A DNA stretch of 14,035 nt from CAXBYZ01 sp043826085. GTDB taxonomy: Bacteria; Patescibacteriota; Microgenomatia; UBA1400; CG1-02-47-37. The stretch is from positions 1 through 14,035 of the forward strand of contig JBDRQW010000047.1 of NCBI GenBank assembly GCA_043826085.1. The letters run 5' to 3'. A program made the position numbers and the translations under genes. Of this stretch, positions 6,434 through 11,361 are shown piece by piece; position 1 is the stretch's first letter; each line of letters opens with the position of its first letter. Below the pieces are notes generated by a model that was given only the letters and a program-made list of their open reading frames with translations, was not told the DNA's origin and searched no databases.

Positions 6434-6506
6434 AGCGGGAGACGAGCTACGATCTCGCTACCTTCTGCTTGGGAAGCAGACGCTCTACCAATTGAGCTAC
6501 TCCCGC
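6434..6506 (-). tRNA. tRNA-Gly (anticodon CCC) with atypical T-loop
   Basis: On the minus strand the acceptor stem GCGGGAG/CTCCCGC, the D-arm GCTC-AATTGGTA-GAGC with the normal GG, and the anticodon arm TCTGC-TTCCCAA-GCAGA are complete. The anticodon CCC reads GGG only. The T-stem GCGAG/CTCGT pairs with one G-T wobble, but the 7-nt loop reads ATCGTAG instead of the TTCRANY pattern. Thus T54 and A58, which normally form a reverse-Hoogsteen pair, are exchanged for A54 and T58, while G53-C61 and C56 remain. The discriminator is T and CCA is not encoded (CAA follows). It may be a normal but diverged isoacceptor, a tRNA with a special role, or a decaying gene. Confidence 0.9.
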
Positions 6507-6514
6507 ATACCAAA

Positions 6515-6543
6515 ACTATACCTGCCTGTAGCAAGTAAGTAAA
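6515..6543 (-). promoter_or_regulatory. Promoter of tRNA-Gly
   Basis: On the minus strand TTTACT (6538-6543), a 17-bp spacer and TATAGT (6515-6520) form a good promoter. The predicted start near 6508 is about 2 nt before the mature tRNA 5' end. tRNA-Gly is therefore probably expressed on its own and not only by read-through from the LysM gene. Confidence 0.6.
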
Positions 6544-6563
6544 CATATTTTGCCTTAAAGTCT

Positions 6564-7154
6564 TTACCTTAGTAGCTTTAAAACCATTCCCTTTTCAATT
6601 AAGTTGGGGTTAAGGATTTGATCTTTATTAGCTTGCCAGACCTCTGTCCATTTGTAGCCATTGCCATAAGCTTTGACTGCAATGCTCCATAAAGTGTCAC
6701 CGGCAACTACAGTGTGTTCAGATTCAAGAGTATCTTGAATCGTCTTTTGGTTATTAAGTACAATTACTGCTGTTTTTGGAATAGTTAATTCCATTCCTTC
6801 TTGAAGTATTTCCGGGTTAATTAGGTTATTAGCCTTAGCAATATCCACCCAGTTATAGCCGGTTTCGTAATATTTTTCAGCAATTGACCATAAGTGTTCA
6901 CCTTTAGTTACGGTGTGAGTTTTTGGTAATCCTTCAGGGATTAATTTACCGTCTTCTTCTACCAGAGTAACCCCCTCAGCGATTACTTCAACTTGATCTA
7001 CAGGCTTATTTATACTAGAAAAATAGTTGTAAATTAAAACTCCAACTATCACCACTACCGCTCCACCTAAAAATATGCTAATTAGCGATTCATTTAACCT
7101 AATTACCTTTAAAAACTTCTGTAATTTAGAAGTTTTATTTTCAAATGTATTCAT
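6564..7154 (-). CDS. Membrane-anchored protein with two LysM domains
   Basis: The 196-residue protein has a short basic cytoplasmic tail, one membrane helix at about 23-45 (LISIFLGGAVVVIVGVLIYNYF) and two LysM repeats at about 79-125 (THTVTKGEHLWSIAEKYY, closing MELTIPK) and 146-195 (EHTVVAGDTLWSIAVKAYG, closing MVLKLL). LysM domains bind the N-acetylglucosamine backbone of peptidoglycan, so the protein should tether the cytoplasmic membrane to the wall from outside. No catalytic domain is present. The basic N-terminal segment predicts an N-in, C-out topology; the helix lacks a clear cleavage site, so it is likely an uncleaved anchor. AGGAGG at 7165-7170 lies 10 nt before the ATG, one of the few clear Shine-Dalgarno sites here. 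The gene starts 43 nt after tRNA-Asp with no promoter in between, so it is probably co-transcribed with that tRNA. Confidence 0.9.
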   Translation of the reverse strand: MNTFENKTSKLQKFLKVIRLNESLISIFLGGAVVVIVGVLIYNYFSSINKPVDQVEVIAEGVTLVEEDGKLIPEGLPKTHTVTKGEHLWSIAEKYYETGYNWVDIAKANNLINPEILQEGMELTIPKTAVIVLNNQKTIQDTLESEHTVVAGDTLWSIAVKAYGNGYKWTEVWQANKDQILNPNLIEKGMVLKLLR

Positions 7155-7197
7155 TTACTAACTGCCTCCTCTCTAAGCAGAATTTGGCAGGACTTAG

Positions 7198-7271
7198 CGG
7201 ACCCGACCGGACTTGAACCGGCGATCTCATCCTTGACAGGGATGCATGTTAACCGACTACACTACGGGTCC
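7198..7271 (-). tRNA. tRNA-Asp (anticodon GTC)
   Basis: On the minus strand the acceptor stem GGACCCG/CGGGTCC, D-stem GTGT/ACAT, anticodon arm CATCC-CTGTCAA-GGATG and T-arm GCCGG-TTCAAGT-CCGGT form a standard cloverleaf. The anticodon GTC and discriminator G fit aspartate. CCA is not encoded (CTA follows). The LysM gene lies immediately downstream on the same strand. Confidence 0.96.
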
Positions 7272-7280
7272 ATCCAATTG

Positions 7281-7309
7281 ATTATCTCATTACTAACAGA
7301 TGCAGTCAA
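7281..7309 (-). promoter_or_regulatory. Proximal promoter of tRNA-Asp
   Basis: On the minus strand TTGACT (7304-7309), a 17-bp spacer and GATAAT (7281-7286) form a strong promoter with a predicted start near 7274, about 3 nt before the tRNA 5' end. Its spacer contains CTGTTAGTA, which is shared with the distal promoter. Confidence 0.65.
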
Positions 7310-7315
7310 CCAAAT

Positions 7316-7344
7316 AAAATACTCATAAATACTAACAGAGTCAA
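7316..7344 (-). promoter_or_regulatory. Distal promoter of tRNA-Asp, near-duplicate of the proximal one
   Basis: On the minus strand TTGACT (7339-7344), a 17-bp spacer and TATTTT (7316-7321) lie 35 bp upstream of the proximal promoter. TACTAACAGA occurs on the plus strand at 7291-7300 and 7330-7339, flanked by CTCAT and GTCAA in both copies, so the pair looks like an old tandem duplication. Confidence 0.45.
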
Positions 7345-7433
7345 AATTAAGAATGAACATAGCATATACTCGCGTGAATACAACGTGACAACAAATGAGT
7401 ACAAAACATCTAGCTTATAAATCGAAAAATATA

Positions 7434-7460
7434 CTGGCACTCATATTGACAGATTGCCAA
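7434..7460. promoter_or_regulatory. CIRCE-like operator (HrcA site) upstream of clpB
   Basis: CTGGCACTC, 9 nt, GATTGCCAA has exactly the 9-9-9 layout of CIRCE. It matches the consensus halves TTAGCACTC and GAGTGCTAA at 14 of 18 positions. The two halves pair with each other at TGGCACTC/GATTGCCA with one mismatch. The clpB -35 box lies in the central 9 bp, so a bound HrcA dimer would block RNA polymerase. hrcA itself is not in the window. Confidence 0.6.
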
Positions 7461-7474
7461 AATAGTGTTATTCT
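7446..7474 (+). promoter_or_regulatory. Promoter of clpB, giving a leaderless mRNA
   Basis: TTGACA (7446-7451), a 17-bp spacer and TATTCT (7469-7474) form a near-consensus promoter. The usual 7-nt distance from the -10 puts the transcription start at 7481, the A of the clpB ATG. No Shine-Dalgarno sequence is present. Confidence 0.65.
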
Positions 7475-7480
7475 TAAATT

Positions 7481-9556
7481 ATGACAGATAAAAACCGGGA
7501 AACCAAATCCAAAGTTCTAGAAAAGTATACTCATAACCTTACTAAACTTGCCAAAGAAGGTAAGTTGGATCCGGTTATTGGCAGAAACGAAGAAATTAGG
7601 CGAGTCATGCAGGTTTTATCTAGGCGCACTAAAAACAACCCTGTTTTAATCGGTGACCCGGGAGTCGGTAAAACTGCCATTGCCGAAGGTCTGGCTTTAA
7701 GAATTGTTCAAGGAGATGTCCCCGATACGCTCAAGGATAAACAACTTTTAGTTCTAGATATTGCTTCGATTTTAGCTGGAGCCAAATTCCGAGGTGAGTT
7801 TGAGGAAAGGCTTAAAACTATCTTGAAAAAAATTGAAAAGGGAGCTGGGCAATATATTCTCTTTATCGACGAACTTCACACTATTGTTGGGGCTGGAGCT
7901 TCCGAAGGAACAATTGACGCTTCCAACATGCTAAAACCGGCCTTAGCTAGGGGTTTACTTCGAGCTATTGGTGCCACCACCATAAAAGAATACCGTCAGT
8001 ATATTGAAAAAGATGCCGCCTTGGAGCGTCGCTTTCAACCCATTATAATCAATGAACCTACTCAAGAAGACACCATTGCCATCTTACGTGGTTTAAAAGA
8101 AAAGTACGAGATCCATCACGGTATTAGAATTACTGACGATGCCATTATTGCCGCCACCACCCTATCTTCACGATACATATCTGACCGGTTTTTACCGGAT
8201 AAAGCTATTGATCTTCTAGATGAAGCTTCAGCTGGTCTCAAAATTGAAATCGAATCAATGCCCTCTAGCCTAGATCAATTGACTAGGGAAATTACCCAGC
8301 TTGAAATCGAAGCCTCAGCCTTAAAAAGAGAGAAAAACAAAACCAAACTTGGCTTGATCAATCGAAAAATAGCTAATCTAAAAAATAAAGAAACAGATAT
8401 TAAAGCTACCTGGAAGATCCAAAAAGACTTACTTACCAAAATTAAAAATCTAAATAAAGAGATCGAACTTGCCAAAGCCAAATTTACTGAGTTTGAAAGA
8501 GAGGTTAAACTAGAGGAAGCTTCAAAGATTAAATATGGTCAACTTCCCCAATTAAACCAAGACTTAAAAAAACTTCAAGAAAAATGGGATCAGATTCCAA
8601 CCGAAAAAAGAATTCTAAAACTCGAAGTTACCGAGGAAGAGATTGCTCAAGTCGTCAATCGCTGGACAGGAGTTCCGGTCTCTAAACTTCTGGTCTCAGA
8701 TCAACAAAAACTCTCAAGGCTTGAAGAAAATTTACATAAAAGAGTTATTGGCCAAGATCGAGCCGTCAAAGAAGTAAGTAATGCTATTAGAAGATCAAGG
8801 GCCGGAATCTCTGAGGCCAATCGGCCGATTGGCTCGTTTATTTTTATGGGACCAACCGGAGTTGGTAAAACTGAGCTAGCCAGAGCCTTAGCCGAATTTT
8901 TATTTAATGATGAAAACGCTATGATTCGGATTGATATGAGTGAATATTCGGAGCCACACTCCATTGCCCGCTTAATTGGGGCTCCTCCCGGCTACGTTGG
9001 TTACGATCAGGGAGGACAATTAACTGAAGCCGTTAGAAGAAAACCTTACAGTGTTATTCTTTTTGACGAAATTGAAAAAGCTCATCCTCAAATTTTTAAT
9101 GCATTCTTGCAAATTCTTGACGATGGTCGACTAACCGATGGCAAAGGTAGATTGATAAACTTTAAAAATACATTGGTAATCATGACTTCAAATCTTAGAG
9201 ACGAAGAAACCGTCAAAAAAACCTTTAAACCTGAATTTATTAACCGCCTTGATCAAATAATTGTCTTTGAGCCCTTAACTTCAAAAATGCTAGAAAAAAT
9301 TGTTACCATTCAACTTCAAAAAGTAAATAAACGCTTAAAAGAACAACACTTTAAGATTAAAGTTACTGACCAAGCCAAAGATTATCTAGCTAAAAAAGGT
9401 TTTGACCCAGTTTATGGAGCCAGACCCTTAAAACGAGTTATTCAAAACAAAATCCTAGATCCACTCTCACTCATGATTATCGAACATCAAATCAAAGAAG
9501 ACTCAACTATCACTGTCGATTTAATCAAAGAAAACTTGACTTTAAAATCAGACTAA
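7481..9556 (+). CDS. clpB: ClpB disaggregase lacking the N-terminal domain
   Basis: The 691-residue protein is a two-ring Hsp100 ATPase that threads aggregated proteins through its pore, normally with DnaK/DnaJ/GrpE. NBD1 carries Walker A GDPGVGKT (58-65), pore loop GAKFRGEFEERL (Phe where Tyr is usual), Walker B LFIDE (127-131) and arginine fingers Arg183/Arg184. A full-length coiled-coil M-domain spans about 260-395 and separates ClpB from ClpC/ClpA. NBD2 carries GPTGVGKT (457-464), pore loop GYVGY (504-508), LFDEIEKAH and sensor-2 GARPLKR (646-652). The usual 140-150-residue N-domain is absent: the protein begins at the linker LEKYTHNLTKLAKEGKLDPVIGR, and the promoter shows this is the real start. 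Between MTSNL and FKPEF only 9 residues remain where other ClpB proteins have about 28. No ClpP-binding IGF/IGL-type loop is seen. A CIRCE-like site suggests heat-shock control. Confidence 0.94.
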   Translation: MTDKNRETKSKVLEKYTHNLTKLAKEGKLDPVIGRNEEIRRVMQVLSRRTKNNPVLIGDPGVGKTAIAEGLALRIVQGDVPDTLKDKQLLVLDIASILAGAKFRGEFEERLKTILKKIEKGAGQYILFIDELHTIVGAGASEGTIDASNMLKPALARGLLRAIGATTIKEYRQYIEKDAALERRFQPIIINEPTQEDTIAILRGLKEKYEIHHGIRITDDAIIAATTLSSRYISDRFLPDKAIDLLDEASAGLKIEIESMPSSLDQLTREITQLEIEASALKREKNKTKLGLINRKIANLKNKETDIKATWKIQKDLLTKIKNLNKEIELAKAKFTEFEREVKLEEASKIKYGQLPQLNQDLKKLQEKWDQIPTEKRILKLEVTEEEIAQVVNRWTGVPVSKLLVSDQQKLSRLEENLHKRVIGQDRAVKEVSNAIRRSRAGISEANRPIGSFIFMGPTGVGKTELARALAEFLFNDENAMIRIDMSEYSEPHSIARLIGAPPGYVGYDQGGQLTEAVRRKPYSVILFDEIEKAHPQIFNAFLQILDDGRLTDGKGRLINFKNTLVIMTSNLRDEETVKKTFKPEFINRLDQIIVFEPLTSKMLEKIVTIQLQKVNKRLKEQHFKIKVTDQAKDYLAKKGFDPVYGARPLKRVIQNKILDPLSLMIIEHQIKEDSTITVDLIKENLTLKSD

Positions 9557-9564
9557 GCTAAACT
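9536..9564 (+). promoter_or_regulatory. Promoter of the glnA leader, overlapping the clpB 3' end
   Basis: TTGACT (9536-9541), a 17-bp spacer and TAAACT (9559-9564) straddle the clpB stop codon. The predicted start near 9571 gives glnA a leader of about 117 nt, long compared with the other genes here. The same -10, TAAACT, is used in the proposed gatC promoter. Confidence 0.55.
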
Positions 9565-9570
9565 CCATCC

Positions 9571-9687
9571 CAATGTTAATTATTCAACAAAATCAGCAAC
9601 AAAACTCCTAACCGGAGAGCTGGTTTGTTGGAAAAATTTAATAAACTAGCTTGAAGGCTAGTTTTTTGTTGGTTAAAAAGGAGAAAT
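9571..9687 (+). ncRNA. Structured glnA leader, candidate attenuator or riboswitch
   Basis: CAACAAAA occurs at 9585-9592 and 9597-9604; its complement TTTGTTG occurs at 9624-9630 and TTTTGTTG at 9664-9671. The nested pairing gives P1 (9585-9592 with 9664-9671), P2 (9597-9603 with 9624-9630, topped by CTCC/GGAG at 9605-9608/9614-9617) and P3 (9643-9650 with 9657-9664), a three-way junction. P3 alone is a terminator. The second CAACAAAA can instead pair with the distal arm, so alternative folds exist. AAGGAG (9678-9683) follows, 4 nt before the glnA ATG. The fold was done by eye; no known riboswitch class was recognised. Confidence 0.45.
9643..9667 (+). terminator. Intrinsic terminator hairpin in front of glnA
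   Basis: AAACTAGC (9643-9650), a TTGAAG loop and GCTAGTTT (9657-9664) form an 8-bp stem in which the T-run 9662-9667 begins. It would end clpB transcripts. Only 20 nt separate it from the glnA ATG, so no promoter fits between, and glnA expression must depend on passing this hairpin. Confidence 0.65.
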
Positions 9688-11052
9688 ATGAAATCATATT
9701 CAAAAAAAACCATTAAAGCTATCATAAAAAAAGAGGGAATAAAAATTATTGCCCTTCATTTTACTGATTTATCAGGACATCGACGCGAAGTTTGTTATCC
9801 GGCCGGTAAAATTGATGATGTCTTTGCCGGAAAAGTGGATTTTGATGGATCCTCAGTCAAGGGGTTTTTAAAAATTGATGAAGGTACTCTATCTCTAAAG
9901 CCGGACTTATCAACCTTTAGAATTGATCCCTGGTCAACTGAACCCAAATTTGCCATTATGATTTCCGATGTAATTGATCCTACCGGAAAATTGTATTCAA
10001 AAGCCACCAGAACAATCTTAAAAAAAGCGATTAAACACTGTCAAACCCTCAAACTAGGATCAATGTTTGGAGTAGAAATGGAATTTTATTTCTTAAAAGA
10101 AGAAAAAGGCATCTATAAGTTAGCCGATACCGCCGATTACTGTGAATATCCATCAACCAAACATGTATTTTATAAATTACTGGATAAAATGGAAGATTTT
10201 GGCATTGATAGCGAACCAAGCATTCACGAACATGGCCCCTCAATGTATGAAATTCATTTTGCCCCTGATAATCCACTATCTTTAGCTGACAAAGTATTTC
10301 TATTTAAAGATCTAACTGAAAGCTTGGCTGAAAAAGAAGGTTTAAAAGCTTGTTTTATGCCCAAACCTTTTTCTGGATTACCCGGCAATGGGATGCATAT
10401 TCATGTCTCAATGTGGAAAAATGGGGAAAATATATTTTTTACTAAAGAAGGTAATAAATTCTCAAAAAAAGGTTTTAGTTTTTTAGCCGGAGTCATGGAA
10501 CACACCCGAGCCTTATCACCAATTTTTGCCCCCACCCTTAATTCATACAAGCGGCTGGTTCCGGGCTTTGAAGCTCCCTGCAACATTTGTTGGGGCTATG
10601 ATAATCGATCAACCACTTTCAGAATTTCGCCAATTTCCTCGGCTAAAAATGCCAAGTTAGAATTTAGAGCTCCAGATATGTCTTGTGATCCCTACTTGAC
10701 ATTTGCCGGCGTAATTATGTCAGGATTACATGGTTTAGACAAAAAGCTCACGCCTCCAAAAGAAACCAAGGGTAATGTCTACAAATACACCCCAGAAAAA
10801 ATGAAAAAATCTAAAATAAAATCGTTGCCAATAGATTTAAGAGAAGCTTTGAATGAATTAAAAAAAGATAAATATTTAATGAATTTTTTCAAGGATGCTG
10901 GTTTAGAATATATCTCAATGAAATCAAAAGAAGTCAACGAATTAATGTCCACAGTTTGGCCGATTGAACGAAAATGGTACTATCACTCTAATGCATTTAT
11001 GAGAGAAGAAATCGGCCGTGATGCTTGGCGAAATACCAGTCTGGTTTGTTGA
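9688..11052 (+). CDS. glnA: Glutamine synthetase, type I
   Basis: The 454-residue enzyme makes glutamine from glutamate, ammonia and ATP. GSI motifs in order: DFDGSSVKGF (51-60, latch with the active-site Asp of the neighbouring subunit), the metal-binding EMEFYF (Glu130, Glu132), HEHGPSMYEIHF (Glu181, Glu188; more often HEVGPGQHEI), GNGMHIH (His237), NSYKRLVPGFEAP (Arg289 and the flap Glu295), WGYDNRSTTFRI, and LEFRAPDMSCDPY (Glu325, Arg327). The NLYDLP adenylylation motif of GSI-beta is absent, so activity is not expected to be controlled by GlnE; the length fits GSI-alpha or an unassigned GSI branch. HIHVSM replaces the common HxHQS, and the C-terminus (RNTSLVC) is atypical, so some divergence is evident. 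AAGGAG lies 4 nt before the ATG. The gene follows a structured leader with a terminator and precedes gatCAB, whose product consumes glutamine. Confidence 0.93.
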   Translation: MKSYSKKTIKAIIKKEGIKIIALHFTDLSGHRREVCYPAGKIDDVFAGKVDFDGSSVKGFLKIDEGTLSLKPDLSTFRIDPWSTEPKFAIMISDVIDPTGKLYSKATRTILKKAIKHCQTLKLGSMFGVEMEFYFLKEEKGIYKLADTADYCEYPSTKHVFYKLLDKMEDFGIDSEPSIHEHGPSMYEIHFAPDNPLSLADKVFLFKDLTESLAEKEGLKACFMPKPFSGLPGNGMHIHVSMWKNGENIFFTKEGNKFSKKGFSFLAGVMEHTRALSPIFAPTLNSYKRLVPGFEAPCNICWGYDNRSTTFRISPISSAKNAKLEFRAPDMSCDPYLTFAGVIMSGLHGLDKKLTPPKETKGNVYKYTPEKMKKSKIKSLPIDLREALNELKKDKYLMNFFKDAGLEYISMKSKEVNELMSTVWPIERKWYYHSNAFMREEIGRDAWRNTSLVC

Positions 11053-11073
11053 AATATAAAATCATGTTAAACT
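11046..11073 (+). promoter_or_regulatory. Extended -10 promoter of gatC, giving a leaderless mRNA
   Basis: TG-T-TAAACT (TG at 11065-11066, -10 at 11068-11073) is an extended -10 element; TTGTTG (11046-11051) at a 16-bp spacing is a weak -35. The predicted start is 11080, the A of the gatC ATG. No Shine-Dalgarno sequence is present. Read-through from glnA is also possible across the 27-nt gap. Confidence 0.5.
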
Positions 11074-11079
11074 AATTCT

Positions 11080-11361
11080 ATGATCGACATTAATCACTTA
11101 GCTAATCTTGCCAACATGAAGGTTAGTCAAGAAGAAGGTAAAAAATTGGAAAATGGCTTTAAAGAATCATTAAAATCGGTTGATTTATTAAACAAAATTG
11201 ATACCAAAGGCATCTCTTCATCTTTTCAGGTAACTAGCTTAAAAAATATTTATAGGCAAGATAAAGTCGACCATTCCAGGTGTTTAACCCAAAAACAGGC
11301 TCTATCAAACGCCAAGAAAACTTATCAAGGTTACTTTGTAGTTCCTTACGTCTTCTCATGA
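11080..11361 (+). CDS. gatC: Aspartyl/glutamyl-tRNA amidotransferase subunit C
   Basis: The 93-residue protein is GatC, the small subunit that wraps around GatA and stabilises the GatAB complex. The pattern IDINHLANLANMKVSQEEGKKL at the N-terminus, the middle LLNKIDTKGI, the RQDKV motif (normally nxLReDeV) and the ending YQGYFVVPYVFS fit the family, and the length is normal. Its TGA overlaps the gatA ATG in an ATGA junction, so gatA is probably translated by the same ribosomes. Confidence 0.9.
   Translation: MIDINHLANLANMKVSQEEGKKLENGFKESLKSVDLLNKIDTKGISSSFQVTSLKNIYRQDKVDHSRCLTQKQALSNAKKTYQGYFVVPYVFS

Noticed and set aside
7272..7433. Small gene or CRISPR-like repeats in the gap between tRNA-Asp and clpB
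   Set aside because: The gap holds two copies of a 10-bp repeat, explained by the tandem promoters; there is no convincing open frame and no regular repeat-spacer pattern.
7481..9556. ClpC or ClpA identity
   Set aside because: The full-length coiled-coil M-domain and the absence of a recognisable ClpP-binding loop fit ClpB.
9571..9687. Known glutamine riboswitch (glnA motif) or T-box in the glnA leader
   Set aside because: I see none of the conserved blocks of the cyanobacterial glnA motif and no T-box consensus; the three-way junction here is built from different sequence.
11280..11357. Longer gatA reading frame beginning at the ATG at 11280
   Set aside because: It would overlap gatC by 82 bp and add 26 residues without family similarity. 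The ATG at 11358 gives the standard ATGA overlap and the expected N-terminus.
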